Assembly: GCF_020819595.1 (NCBI RefSeq)
Contig: NZ_JAJHNP010000001.1
Location: 494,358 to 558,357, forward strand
Direction: 5' to 3'
Origin: Streptomyces barringtoniae
Lineage (GTDB): Bacteria > Actinomycetota > Actinomycetes > Streptomycetales > Streptomycetaceae
Length of the DNA: 64,000 bases
Under the pieces are notes generated by a model that saw only the letters and a list, made by a program, of their open reading frames with translations, had not been told where the DNA came from and ran no database searches. This document shows positions 25,720 through 34,281 of the stretch, one piece after another (position 1 is the first letter of the stretch; each line of letters opens with the position of its first letter). Position numbers and translations under genes: made by a program.

Positions 25720-26606
25720 CCTCGGTCCTGTACGACGTCCAGGGACCCCGTGCCAAGCGGCGCAACGTCCTGTACACGGCGGTCTTCCTGATCGCCCTCG
25801 CGGCCGTCGCATGGTGGGTGTACAAGTCGTTCGACGACAAGGGACAGCTGGCCTGGGCCCTGTGGAAGCCCTTCTTCAGCGGCACCGAGGCGTACACGAC
25901 ATACATCTGGCCCGGTCTGCAGAAGACCCTGGAAGCGGCGGCCCTGGCGATGGTCGTCGCCCTTCCGCTCGGTGCCGTCCTCGGTATCGCCCGGCTCTCG
26001 GACCACCTGTGGGTGCGCGTCCCGGCCACGATCGTGATCGAGTTCTTCCGCGCGATCCCCGTCCTGGTCCTGATGATCTTCGGGCTCGCGCTCTTCGCCC
26101 AGTACACCGACGTCAGTTCGGACGACCGTCCGTTCTACGCGGTCGTCACCGGACTGGTGCTGTACAACGCGTCGGTGCTCGCGGAGATCGTCCGCGCGGG
26201 CATCCTCGCCCTGCCGAAGGGACAGTCCGAGGCGGCCCTGGCGATCGGCCTGCGCAAGGGGCAGATGATGCGGCTCATCCTGCTGCCGCAGTCGGTCACC
26301 ACCATGCTCCCGGCCATCGTCAGCCAGCTGGTGGTCATCGTGAAGGACACCGCCCTCGGCGGCGCGGTCCTCACCTTCCCCGAACTGATGACCTCGGCCA
26401 ACACGATGGCGGGCTACTACGGCAACATGATCGCCTCACTGACGGTGGTGGCCGTGATCTTCGTGGTCATCAACTTCTCCCTGACCTCGTTCGCGAGCTG
26501 GCTGGAGGGCCGGCTGCGACGCGGCAAGAAGTCGACCGGGGCGGTGCTCACGGTCGAGGACACCGTGGGTGTCGCGGGCCACGCGGGAACGGGAACCGCC
26601 GCCTGA
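25716..26606 (+). CDS. gluD: Glutamate ABC transporter permease GluD
   Basis: A 296-residue permease partner of GluC. It has an extra N-terminal membrane segment (NVLYTAVFLIALAAVAWWVY) and then the conserved core: TYIWPGLQKTLEAAALAMVVALPLGAVLGIARLS, RAIPVLVLMIFGLALFAQYT and the EAA loop SEAALAIGLRKGQMMRLILLPQSVTTMLPAI. The C-terminal 35 residues are a charged and Gly/Thr-rich tail beyond the permease fold. The start overlaps the gluC stop by four bases. A strong terminator hairpin follows 28 bases later, closing the operon. Confidence 0.93.
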   Translation: MTSVLYDVQGPRAKRRNVLYTAVFLIALAAVAWWVYKSFDDKGQLAWALWKPFFSGTEAYTTYIWPGLQKTLEAAALAMVVALPLGAVLGIARLSDHLWVRVPATIVIEFFRAIPVLVLMIFGLALFAQYTDVSSDDRPFYAVVTGLVLYNASVLAEIVRAGILALPKGQSEAALAIGLRKGQMMRLILLPQSVTTMLPAIVSQLVVIVKDTALGGAVLTFPELMTSANTMAGYYGNMIASLTVVAVIFVVINFSLTSFASWLEGRLRRGKKSTGAVLTVEDTVGVAGHAGTGTAA

Positions 26607-26634
26607 CACCCGGTCAGGGCCGAAAGCATCACCC

Positions 26635-26664
26635 GGAGGCAGTGGCGTGATCGCCACTGCCTCC
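26635..26664 (+). terminator. Terminator of the gluABCD operon
   Basis: Perfect 13-base arms (GGAGGCAGTGGCG and complement) with a four-base loop lie 28 bases after the gluD stop. The stem is strong and the site is correctly placed; there is no U run. Confidence 0.85.
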
Positions 26665-26783
26665 GTTCGCTTGACGCAAACTCTGCCAATGGGTTGCATA
26701 CGTTGTGTGATCGTGCACCCCGCTCCCCCTTCCTGTTCACTTGTCTCCGTCAGGGCATCGTCACGGGCAGGGGGCGCCGCGTC

Positions 26784-28388
26784 ATGGACCCGGTGATCAT
26801 CGTCGGAGCGGGGCCGGTCGGGCTCACGCTCGCCCTGGCGCTGGCCCGCCAGGAGGTGCCGTCCGTCGTCCTGGACGAGGGCCCCGGCAAGGACGAACCC
26901 CGCCCGGCACGCACCGTCGTACTGCGCGAGGACACGGCCGGCCTGCTGGAGCGGCTGACCGGGGTGGCGCTCGGTGAGCAGGGCATGCGCTGGGCCGGAT
27001 GGCGGTCTCTCAGGCGCAAGCAGGTGATGAGCGAGTGCACCTTCGAGGAGGGGGACCCCGCCGCGCCGCTGCACGTCGCCCAGCACATCCTCACGGGCGC
27101 CCTGCGCACGGCCATCACCGACGAGCCGCTGGTGAAGGTGGCGGTGGACAGCCGTCTGGACTCGATCGAGCAGGAGCGTTCCGGCGTCACGGCGCACACC
27201 CGGGGCGCGAACAGCACCTGGTGGCGGGGCAGTTACCTGGTCGGCTGCGACGGACCGCGCTCCACGGTGCGCAAACTCCAGGACATCCGCTTCCCGGGCC
27301 GTACGGCGGTGGAGCGGCACGCGGTGGCCGCGCTGCGCGTGGAACTTCCGTGGGAGGGCTGGGCGTTGCTCCATCGAACGCCACCGTGGCGGCAGTCCGG
27401 GCCCTCGGCCGGGGAGGTGACCGCCCGCCCCCTCCCGGACGGCGTGTGGCGCCTTGACTGGCTGCTGCCCCCGGGCAAGGACCTGGTCACGCCCGAGATC
27501 CTGGTGGCCCGGATCCGCGAGACGCTCGCGGGCTGGACGGACGGCCCCACACCGGTGTACGACCTGCTCGACACCGGTGTGCACACGGTGCACCACCGGC
27601 TGGCCCGCCGGTGGCGCGTCGGGCGGGTCTTCCTCGCCGGGGACGCGGCCCATCTGCTGGGCGCGCTCGGCACCCAGGGGCTGGACGAGGGTCTCAGGGA
27701 CGCCGACAACCTCGCCTGGAAGCTGGCCACGGCCTGGCACCACGGCCCGCGTGAGGCGCTGCTGGACAGCTACCAGGCCGAGCGGCGCGCGGTGGTCGCG
27801 GGCCGGCTGCGCGCCGCCGACCAGGTGCTGCCGATGCTGCGCGGCTCCGGCGGGCTGCGCCAGATCATGCCCGGTGCGGCGCGGGGCCACGACACGCTCC
27901 TCACGGAAGGTCACCTTGGGCGCGGGCCACTGAGCGCGCCGGGGGCGTACGCCGAGTCGCCGCTCGCGCCCCGGCACCTGGAGGGCGAGATCCCGGTCGA
28001 CACCCCCCGCGGCGCACCCGTCACCGACGTGCGGGTCACCGCGGAGGATGGTTCCTTCGTGCAACTGCGCGACCGGCTCGGCCGCGGCGCCCTCCTCGTC
28101 GTGCTGATCGCGCCCGGCACGGGAGTGTGGGACCGCAAGCACTGGGTCTCCGCCGGGGTGATGCCCCGGCTCGCGGCGGCCGTGACCGCCCTGCCGTACC
28201 CCGCCGAACTGCTGGTCGCCGAGAGCTACCCAGGCGCACCCGCGCACAGCGTGCTGCTCGTACGCCCCGACGGCCACCTGGTCACCGCGCTGAGCGGCGT
28301 CCGTCCGGCCGACCTCTACGCGGCGGCGGAGGCGGCGGTGGGCGGCCCGGCCAAGGAGGAGGCGCAGGCGGCCTCCGGCGCCCGCTGA
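26784..28388 (+). CDS. FAD-dependent aromatic-type monooxygenase
   Basis: A 534-residue group A flavoprotein hydroxylase. It has the dinucleotide motif VIIVGAGPVGLTLALALAR at the N-terminus, the DG motif LVGCDGPRSTVRK near residue 155, and the FAD-ribityl motif VFLAGDAAHLLGALGTQGLDEGLRDADNLAWKLA near 285. A C-terminal thioredoxin-like domain (GRGALLVVLIAPGTGVWDRKHW) as in phenol hydroxylase/TfdB relatives completes it. Such enzymes hydroxylate aromatic substrates with NAD(P)H and oxygen; the substrate is unknown. ATG at 26784 directly opens the FAD fold. No antibiotic gene cluster surrounds it. Confidence 0.9.
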   Translation: MDPVIIVGAGPVGLTLALALARQEVPSVVLDEGPGKDEPRPARTVVLREDTAGLLERLTGVALGEQGMRWAGWRSLRRKQVMSECTFEEGDPAAPLHVAQHILTGALRTAITDEPLVKVAVDSRLDSIEQERSGVTAHTRGANSTWWRGSYLVGCDGPRSTVRKLQDIRFPGRTAVERHAVAALRVELPWEGWALLHRTPPWRQSGPSAGEVTARPLPDGVWRLDWLLPPGKDLVTPEILVARIRETLAGWTDGPTPVYDLLDTGVHTVHHRLARRWRVGRVFLAGDAAHLLGALGTQGLDEGLRDADNLAWKLATAWHHGPREALLDSYQAERRAVVAGRLRAADQVLPMLRGSGGLRQIMPGAARGHDTLLTEGHLGRGPLSAPGAYAESPLAPRHLEGEIPVDTPRGAPVTDVRVTAEDGSFVQLRDRLGRGALLVVLIAPGTGVWDRKHWVSAGVMPRLAAAVTALPYPAELLVAESYPGAPAHSVLLVRPDGHLVTALSGVRPADLYAAAEAAVGGPAKEEAQAASGAR

Positions 28389-28428
28389 CCCGAGAGCAGT
28401 CACCCTCTGTCCACATGGTGACGGTGAG

Positions 28429-28457
28429 TTGACCGAAGTACACCGGCATGCTGTACT
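28429..28457 (+). promoter_or_regulatory. Candidate promoter with inverted repeat for the cysteine dioxygenase operon
   Basis: TTGACC (28429-28434) and TGTACT (28452-28457) are 17 bases apart. AGTACA at 28437 and TGTACT at 28452 form a perfect six-base inverted repeat with nine bases between, overlapping the -10, as a repressor operator would. Both are by-eye calls. Confidence 0.45.
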
Positions 28458-28503
28458 CCGGACCATGACCGACACCTGCGTGCGCCTGTGGCGGAGGGTC
28501 CAC

Positions 28504-28551
28504 ATGGACCTCGTCCGCTACGCGGGCTGCGTGTGTCGCCCGTCCTGCTGA
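28504..28551 (+). CDS. Cysteine-rich leader peptide (uORF)
   Basis: A 15-codon reading frame, MDLVRYAGCVCRPSC, with a strong GGAGGG five bases before its ATG, sits 78 bases ahead of the cysteine dioxygenase gene. Three cysteines fall among the last seven codons. This matches the short cysteine-ended leader peptides found before sulfur-metabolism genes in Streptomyces and mycobacteria, where ribosome progress through Cys codons tunes downstream expression. An in-frame ATG at 28465 would give a 28-residue form, MTDTCVRLWRRVH in front, but has a weaker ribosome site. Confidence 0.72.
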   Translation: MDLVRYAGCVCRPSC

Positions 28552-28571
28552 CTTCGCATCCCCTTCCTTTC

Positions 28572-28593
28572 CGGGCGCCACGGTGTGCGCCCG
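28572..28593 (+). promoter_or_regulatory. Hairpin between leader peptide and cysteine dioxygenase gene
   Basis: CGGGCGC and GCGCCCG arms with an eight-base loop lie 20 bases after the leader stop and 36 bases before the dioxygenase start. It could be part of a leader-controlled attenuator; no competing structure was worked out. Confidence 0.4.
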
Positions 28594-28629
28594 TTCCGCG
28601 AACCCTCTTCAGGCTTCAGGACGGTGTAC

Positions 28630-29163
28630 GTGTCTGTCTCCCCTGCTTCCGTGTCCCCTGCCGTCGGCTCGGTGCCCACCCAGGCGGACCTCCTCGACTT
28701 CGCACGGCGTACGGCCGCCGACGCCGAGCTGATCGGCTCCCTTCCGCTCGACCCGGAGGGCCGCACCTGGGTGCGGCTGAAGGGTCCGGGCGGCAGCGAG
28801 GCATGGCTGATCGGCTGGCCGCCCGGCACCGGCACCGGCTGGCACGACCACGCCGACTCGGTCGGCGCGTTCCTCACGGCCTCGGGCGTGCTCAAGGAGA
28901 ACTCGCTCGCCGCCCGGCTGCCGACCGACGGCTGGAAGACCCTGGAACTCAGCGAGGGCGTGGACCTCGAGCGGCGGCTGCCCGCAGGCGAGGGCCGTGC
29001 CTTCGGCCGTCACCACGTCCACGAGGTCTTCAACGAGTCCCGCACCAAGCACGCGATCTCCGTGCACGCCTACTACCCGCCCCTGCCGCGCATCCGCCGC
29101 TACAGTCGCAGCGGTCAGGTCCTGCGCCTGGAGCAGGTCGAACGCCCGGAGGACTGGCAGTGA
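28630..29163 (+). CDS. Cysteine dioxygenase family protein
   Basis: A 177-residue cupin that should oxidise cysteine (or a related thiol such as 3-mercaptopropionate) to its sulfinate with Fe(II) and oxygen. The iron ligands are visible: HDH in GTGWHDHADSVGAFLTASGVLKE near residue 77 and the third His in RHHVHEVFNES near 130. The first 20 residues are a Ser/Val/Pro-rich extension. GTG at 28630 has AGGA eight bases before it; a GTG two codons earlier is too close. The stop overlaps the rhodanese start (GTGA), so the two act together. Confidence 0.88.
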   Translation: MSVSPASVSPAVGSVPTQADLLDFARRTAADAELIGSLPLDPEGRTWVRLKGPGGSEAWLIGWPPGTGTGWHDHADSVGAFLTASGVLKENSLAARLPTDGWKTLELSEGVDLERRLPAGEGRAFGRHHVHEVFNESRTKHAISVHAYYPPLPRIRRYSRSGQVLRLEQVERPEDWQ

Positions 29164-29573
29164 GCGGCACCAACGGTCAACCACCGGCCGGCATCGACGA
29201 GTTGCTGGAGCAGGTACGCGCGGGCTACCGGCGCATCGAGGCACGGGAGGCGCACGAGGCGGCGCGGACGGGCGAGGCGCTGCTGGTCGACATCCGGTAC
29301 GCGGCCCTGCGCGAGCGCGACGGGCTGATCCCCGGCGCTCTCGTCATCGAGCGCAACGAACTGGAGTGGCGCCTCGATCCCCGGGGCAGCCACCGCGTCC
29401 CCGAGGCCACCGGCCATGACCTGCGCGTCGTGGTGATCTGCAACGAGGGCTACGCCTCCAGCCTCGCCGTCGCCTCCCTCCACCAGCTCGGGCTGCACCG
29501 GGCGACGGACCTGGTCGGTGGCTTCCAGGCCTGGCGGACGGAGGGCCTCCCGGTGGAGCCGGCGTCGCCCTGA
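29160..29573 (+). CDS. Rhodanese-like sulfurtransferase
   Basis: A 137-residue single-domain rhodanese. It opens with a helix (DELLEQVRAGYRRIEAREAHEAARTG), then ALLVDIRYAALRERDGLIPGALVIERNELEWRLDP, and the active-site loop VICNEGYASSLAVASL carrying the persulfide cysteine. It ends with the usual GGFQAWRTEGLPVEP. The GTG start overlaps the dioxygenase stop by four bases. Pairing with a cysteine dioxygenase suggests handling of sulfur released in cysteine breakdown; the acceptor is unknown. Confidence 0.9.
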   Translation: MSGTNGQPPAGIDELLEQVRAGYRRIEAREAHEAARTGEALLVDIRYAALRERDGLIPGALVIERNELEWRLDPRGSHRVPEATGHDLRVVVICNEGYASSLAVASLHQLGLHRATDLVGGFQAWRTEGLPVEPASP

Positions 29574-29750
29574 CCCGGAACAGCCCCGGGAAGCCCCGGG
29601 TTACGACTCGCCCGCGCGTGGCGGGGAGGGCGCTGTGGCGGCCCGGCCTCTTCGGCGGGCGTCAACTCCGCCGCGGACGCGGATGGTTGGGAGAACCGGG
29701 CGACCTCCCCGCCCTGCGCGCCGAGGACTCGGACGTCTCCTCCGCCGGAC

Positions 29751-30623
29751 TCAGTAGCCTCCTTCGCCGAGGAACTCCGTGTCCTCGCCCTCTTCCTCCA
29801 GGGCCTGACGGACTACGCGGAGGGCCATGCCCTCGGGGTAGCCCTTGCGGGCGAGCATGCCGGCGAGGCGGCGGAGCCGTTTGTCACGGTCGAGGCCACG
29901 GGTGGCGCGCAGTTTGCGGGCCACGAGTTCGCGGGCCGTCGTCTCCTCCTGCTCGGAGTCGAGCTGGGAGACGGCCTCGTCGATCAGTGTCGGGTCGACC
30001 CCCTTGGTGCGCAGTTCCTGGGCGAGTGCCCGGCGGGCTAGTCCCCGGCCGTGGTGCCGGGACTCCACCCAGGCGTCCGCGAACGCGCTGTCGTCGATCA
30101 GCCCGACCTCCTCGAACCGCGACAGCACCTCCTCGGCGACGTCCTCGGGGATCTCCCGCTTGCGCAGGGCGTCCGCGAGTTGCTTGCGGGTGCGCGGGGT
30201 CCCGGTGAGCAGGCGCAGGCAGATCGCCCGTGCCCGCTCAGCCGGGTCCCCTGAAGACTCCCCCCGCTCGGCCCTCGACGAGGCAGAGGAGCCTTCGTCC
30301 TCCTCACCAGGCGCGTCCCCGAAGCCGCGCCGCCGCCGGCCGCGCCCCCGGCCGCCCCGCGGGCCGACGCCATCGCGGGAGCCGCGGCCGGGCGAGCCAC
30401 CCCCGTACGGCTCGTCGCCCGTGTCGCCCGGGTGGGCGGCGCCGGCATCCCCGTGTGCACCGGTGCCGTGGTACTCGTCGTGCCCGTCGTGACCCTGGTA
30501 ACCGTCGTCCGGGTAACCGTCGCCACCGCCCGGGGCGGCGGCCGGGTGGCCCCCGGTGCCCCTCCCCCGTGGGGCACCGGGGGTGACGTACTCGTACTCG
30601 GCCCAGTCGGTTCGTCGTGTCAC
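29751..30623 (-). CDS. recX: Regulatory protein RecX
   Basis: RecX binds RecA filaments and restrains recombinase activity. The conserved domain is the C-terminal 170 residues: ARAICLRLLTGTPRTRKQLADALRKREIPEDVAEEVLSRFEEVGLIDDSAFADAWVESR, then GLARRALAQELRTKGVDPTLIDEAV and RLRRLAGMLARKGYPEGMALRVV. Ahead of this lies about 125 residues of Gly/Asp/His/Arg-rich low-complexity sequence, much longer than in E. coli RecX. The GTG start lies two bases after the recA stop, so translation is coupled. It is convergent with the rhodanese gene. Confidence 0.94.
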   Translation of the reverse strand: MTRRTDWAEYEYVTPGAPRGRGTGGHPAAAPGGGDGYPDDGYQGHDGHDEYHGTGAHGDAGAAHPGDTGDEPYGGGSPGRGSRDGVGPRGGRGRGRRRRGFGDAPGEEDEGSSASSRAERGESSGDPAERARAICLRLLTGTPRTRKQLADALRKREIPEDVAEEVLSRFEEVGLIDDSAFADAWVESRHHGRGLARRALAQELRTKGVDPTLIDEAVSQLDSEQEETTARELVARKLRATRGLDRDKRLRRLAGMLARKGYPEGMALRVVRQALEEEGEDTEFLGEGGY

Positions 30624-30625
30624 GG

Positions 30626-31753
30626 TCAGCTCTTGGCTGCGGCGGCCTTGGGCTTGGTGGCCTTGGCGGCTGCCGGGGCGGGCGCCGTCTTGGCGTCGTC
30701 GGCGGCAGCGGTGGCGACCGCAGCGTCCGCGCCCGGCTCGGCGGCGGGCTCCTCCGGCCGGACACCGACGCCCAGCTTCTCCTTGATCTTCTTCTCGATC
30801 TCGTTGGCCAGGTCGGGGTTGTCCTTGAGGAAGTTGCGCGCGTTCTCCTTGCCCTGGCCGAGCTGGTCGCCCTCGTACGTGTACCAGGCGCCGGCCTTGC
30901 GGACGAAGCCGTGCTCCACGCCCATGTCGATCAGGCCGCCCTCGCGGCTGATGCCCTGGCCGTAGAGGATGTCGAACTCGGCCTGCTTGAAGGGCGGGGC
31001 GACCTTGTTCTTCACGACCTTGCAGCGGGTGCGGTTGCCGACCGCCTCCGTGCCGTCCTTCAGGGTCTCGATGCGGCGGATGTCGATACGCACCGAGGCG
31101 TAGAACTTCAGCGCACGTCCACCGGTCGTGGTCTCCGGGGAGCCGAACATCACGCCGATCTTCTCGCGGAGCTGGTTGATGAAGATCGCGGTGGTCTTGG
31201 ACTGGTTGAGCGCGCTGGTGATCTTCCGCAGAGCCTGGCTCATCAACCGGGCCTGGAGACCGACGTGGCTGTCGCCCATCTCGCCCTCGATCTCCGCGCG
31301 CGGGACGAGCGCGGCGACGGAGTCGATGACGATGAGGTCGAGAGCGCCGGAGCGGACGAGCATGTCCACGATCTCCAGGGCCTGCTCGCCGTTGTCGGGC
31401 TGGGAGAGGATCAGGTTGTCGATGTCGACGCCGAGCTTGCGCGCGTACTCGGGGTCGAGGGCGTGCTCCGCGTCCACGAAGGCGACCTGGCCGCCGGCCT
31501 TCTGGGCGTTGGCCACGGCGTGCAGGGTCAGGGTCGTCTTACCCGAGGACTCCGGGCCGTAGATTTCGACGACACGGCCGCGCGGCAGGCCACCGACGCC
31601 GAGGGCGACGTCGAGCGCGGTCGACCCGGTCGGGATGACCTCGATGGGCTCCCTCGACCGCTCGCCCATGCGCATGACCGCGCCCTTGCCGAATTGCCGT
31701 TCAATCTGCGCGAGCGCGGCGTCGAGCGCCTTCTCGCGGTCGGTTCCTGCCAT
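30626..31753 (-). CDS. recA: Recombinase RecA
   Basis: RecA forms the filament on single-stranded DNA for recombination and triggers LexA self-cleavage in the SOS response. The 375 residues include Walker [18 protein letters not shown], Walker [13 protein letters not shown], the L1/L2 loop regions ([40 protein letters not shown]) and a C-terminal tail of Ala/Lys/Pro repeats longer than in E. coli, as usual for Streptomyces. ATG at 31753. The promoter with a LexA-type site lies about 165 bases upstream; recX follows in the same transcript. Confidence 0.98.
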   Translation of the reverse strand: MAGTDREKALDAALAQIERQFGKGAVMRMGERSREPIEVIPTGSTALDVALGVGGLPRGRVVEIYGPESSGKTTLTLHAVANAQKAGGQVAFVDAEHALDPEYARKLGVDIDNLILSQPDNGEQALEIVDMLVRSGALDLIVIDSVAALVPRAEIEGEMGDSHVGLQARLMSQALRKITSALNQSKTTAIFINQLREKIGVMFGSPETTTGGRALKFYASVRIDIRRIETLKDGTEAVGNRTRCKVVKNKVAPPFKQAEFDILYGQGISREGGLIDMGVEHGFVRKAGAWYTYEGDQLGQGKENARNFLKDNPDLANEIEKKIKEKLGVGVRPEEPAAEPGADAAVATAAADDAKTAPAPAAAKATKPKAAAAKS

Positions 31754-31915
31754 GGGTTCCACCCGGTTTGCTTGAGTCGATCGCTTCACGTCAAAGACGC
31801 TAACGCCTGCCACTGACAATGCGCCCCGACGCAGGTCCAGCCTGTGGATAACCATGGGACTTCTTCCCCTGAAACGGGACGAAATCCGCTGCGCGAAGCC
31901 TCGCCTGAGCCTCCA

Positions 31916-31944
31916 TGAGAATGGATGTTCGATTTTGGTGTCAA
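31916..31944 (-). promoter_or_regulatory. recA promoter with LexA/SOS box
   Basis: On the minus strand a consensus -35 TTGACA (31944-31939) is followed after 17 bases by TTCTCA (31921-31916). Between them, GAACATCCATTC (31930-31919) is one base from the Gram-positive SOS box GAAC-N4-GTTC. LexA bound here would block RNA polymerase. The leader to the recA start is about 160 bases with no gene. Confidence 0.75.
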
Positions 31945-32065
31945 GCGCAGCCTGAGGTGCCGGGAACTCATGCTTCAACAGCCGGCGCCGCTACTGCCGA
32001 CGGCGTACGGCGGGTGTCTTCGGACGGACGACGACCGGGCGGGCCGCTCCCGCGAGCCTTGGCCC

Positions 32066-32812
32066 ATGAAGAATCCGCGCGCCGTCGACCGCCTCTGTCA
32101 TGCAACCGGACTGCTCCTCGTCCTGTCCGGTCTCGTGCACCTGGTGGTGTTCGCGGTCGACGGGGGCCCGTGGGTCGGTCCGGTCTCCTGGCGCAAGCCC
32201 GTCACCTTCGGGCTCTCCTTCGGGCTGACGCTGCTCGCGATCACCTGGGTCACGTCGTATCTGCGGGTCGGCCCGCGGCTGCGTTCGGCCCTGCTGCTCA
32301 TCTTCGCCGCCGACTGCGTGGTGGAGGTCGGCGGGATCACCCTCCAGGCGTGGCGCCGGGTGCCCTCGCACCTGAACATGGAGTCCCCCTTCGACACGGC
32401 GGTGTCCATGACACTCGCGGTGGGCGGCGGCGTCCTGGTCGCCCTGCTCACGGTGTTCGCCGTCGCGTCCTTCCGGCACCGGCCGACAGGCCCGGCCGGC
32501 ATGCCGCTCGCCGTGCGTTCCGGGTTCGCGATCCTGCTGGTGGCGCTGGCCTCCGGGGCCGCGATGATCGCGCGCGGGGTCGTACTGACCCGGACCGGTC
32601 ACCAGGAGGCCGCCTACCACTCGACGGCCCCGCTCAAGCCCCTGCACGGCGTGAGCCTGCACGCCGTCCTCGTCCTGCCCGCGCTGGCCTGGCTGCTCTC
32701 CCGCTCGCACTGGGGCGAAGGGACACGCCGGCGGATCGTGGCCACGGCGGTCGGCTGTTACACGGCGGCCGTCGCCGGAGCGGGAGTGTGGGCGGTGCTC
32801 ACGTACCGATGA
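32066..32812 (+). CDS. Hypothetical integral membrane protein
   Basis: No family assigned. The 248-residue product has about seven hydrophobic segments, among them ATGLLLVLSGLVHLVVFAV, PVTFGLSFGLTLLAITWVTSYL, LLLIFAADCVVEVGGITLQAW, VSMTLAVGGGVLVALLTVFAVA and HGVSLHAVLVLPALAWLLS. Conserved-looking polar phrases in the membrane (GGPWVGPVSWRKPVTFG, RGVVLTRTGHQEAAYHSTAPLKPLHGVS) suggest a heme- or quinone-type membrane protein, but this is a guess. ATG at 32066; the longer open frame upstream runs through the recA promoter. It is divergent from recA and convergent with the AI-2E gene. Confidence 0.75.
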   Translation: MKNPRAVDRLCHATGLLLVLSGLVHLVVFAVDGGPWVGPVSWRKPVTFGLSFGLTLLAITWVTSYLRVGPRLRSALLLIFAADCVVEVGGITLQAWRRVPSHLNMESPFDTAVSMTLAVGGGVLVALLTVFAVASFRHRPTGPAGMPLAVRSGFAILLVALASGAAMIARGVVLTRTGHQEAAYHSTAPLKPLHGVSLHAVLVLPALAWLLSRSHWGEGTRRRIVATAVGCYTAAVAGAGVWAVLTYR

Positions 32813-32918
32813 CGGGACCGAGGCGGCACCGGCCCATCACGGTCTTCTCCGGTCACCGGCCCACCAGCTCTTCTCTCCTGTCACCGGCCTGCGACGCCCG
32901 CCTCCGGGGCGCGCCGGT

Positions 32919-34184
32919 CTACGACGACTCCTCCGGCTCGGGCCGGCCGGCCCGCGGCCGGAATGTGCGTACCAGCACTCCGGGACCGCCCGTGCCCCGG
33001 CCGCGGTGCCCGTGCACCCTGGGGTCGTCCGTGACGGCGTACCGCTTCACATACGCTCCGAGGAAGGCCTGCAGGGTGGCCACCGCCGGGATGGAGATCA
33101 GCGCGCCGACGGCGCCCAGCAGCGCGGTGCCGGCGATGACCGAGCCGAAGGCGACCGCGGGGTGGATGTCGACCGTCCTGGCGGTCAGCTTGGGCTGGAG
33201 CATGTAGTTCTCGAACTGCTGGTAGACCACCACGAAGACCAGCACCCACACCGCGTACCAGGGGTCGACGGTGAACGCGATCAGCATCGGCAGTGCGCCG
33301 GCGAGGTAGGTGCCGATGGTCGGGATGAACTGGGAGACCAGGCCCACCCAGACGCCGAGCACGGGCGCGTACGGCACACCGAGGGCCTGGAGCAGGATGT
33401 AGTGGGCGATGCCGGAGATGAGCGCCATGAGGCCGCGCGAGTAGAGATAGCCGCCGGTCTTGTCGACGGCGATCTCCCAGGCGCGCAGCACCTCCGCCTG
33501 GCGTGCGGGCGGCAGGACGGAGCACAGGGCGCGGCGCAGCCGGGGGCCGTCGGCCGCGAAGTAGAAGGAGAACAGCCCCACCGTCAGCAGCTGGAACAGT
33601 CCGCCGAGCACCTGCGCGGAGACGTCGAGGACACCGGCGGCGCTGTTCTGCGCGTACTTGCGCAGCCAGTCGGAGTGGAGCAGGCCCTCCTGGACGTCCA
33701 CGCGCCGGAGCTCGGTGTGGAAGCTCTCATTGATCCAGTTGATGAGCGAATCAAGGTAGTTGGGGAAGCCCTCGACCATCTTGATGATCTGGCCCGCCAG
33801 CATGGAGCCGAGCAGGGTGACGAACCCGGCGACGGCGACCGTCAACCCGAGGAAGACCAGGAAGGTGGCCAGCCCCCGGCGCATGCCGCGGGCGGCCATC
33901 CGGCTCACCGCGGGCTCGATCGCGAGGGCCAGGAAGAACGCGATCAACACGTTGATCAACAGCCCGGTCAGCTGGTGGAAGGCCCAGCTGCCGAGCTGGA
34001 ACGCGGCGATCAGCGCGAGCGCGAGCACCATGGCGCGCGGCAGCCAGCGCGGCATGCGGCCGCCCGCGGCGACGGCGCCGGGGGCCGTGGGCCGCTCGGA
34101 CGGTGTCGTGCCGGTCGGTGCCGCGTCCCGGGTCAGCGGCTCGTTGTCCTCGTCAGTGGGTGCCACGGGCCAAGTCTCGCCCAT
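32919..34184 (-). CDS. AI-2E family transporter (PF01594 type)
   Basis: A 421-residue membrane protein with the eight-segment plan of the AI-2E (YdiK/PerM/TqsA) family: paired segments PRAMVLALALIAAFQLGSWAFHQLTGLLINVLIAFFLALAIEP, a soluble middle part (GFPNYLDSLINWINESFHTELRR), then LMALISGIAHYILLQALGVPYAPVLGVWVGLVSQFIPTIGTYLAGALPML and AFGSVIAGTALLGAVGALISIPAVATLQAFLGAY. Substrate is unknown; many members are efflux or ion transporters, not AI-2 carriers. ATG at 34184 is tentative, and a GTG at 34166 would shorten it by six residues. Confidence 0.88.
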   Translation of the reverse strand: MGETWPVAPTDEDNEPLTRDAAPTGTTPSERPTAPGAVAAGGRMPRWLPRAMVLALALIAAFQLGSWAFHQLTGLLINVLIAFFLALAIEPAVSRMAARGMRRGLATFLVFLGLTVAVAGFVTLLGSMLAGQIIKMVEGFPNYLDSLINWINESFHTELRRVDVQEGLLHSDWLRKYAQNSAAGVLDVSAQVLGGLFQLLTVGLFSFYFAADGPRLRRALCSVLPPARQAEVLRAWEIAVDKTGGYLYSRGLMALISGIAHYILLQALGVPYAPVLGVWVGLVSQFIPTIGTYLAGALPMLIAFTVDPWYAVWVLVFVVVYQQFENYMLQPKLTARTVDIHPAVAFGSVIAGTALLGAVGALISIPAVATLQAFLGAYVKRYAVTDDPRVHGHRGRGTGGPGVLVRTFRPRAGRPEPEESS

Positions 34185-34281
34185 GCCACCGACAACCCGC
34201 GCCCACCTGCGATCTTCGTGACCGATCGGTGCCGTACGGCCGACCTCCTCACAGGCGAATCGGGATGTTTCGGGCCGTGCG

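Noticed and set aside
28465..28551. A 28-residue form of the cysteine leader peptide
   Set aside because: The first ATG has only a weak GGACC before it, while the internal ATG at 28504 has a strong GGAGGG at good spacing.
31925..32812. Longer start for the membrane protein next to recA
   Set aside because: The extra 47 codons cover the recA promoter and have no hydrophobic or conserved character; the ATG at 32066 begins the membrane protein.
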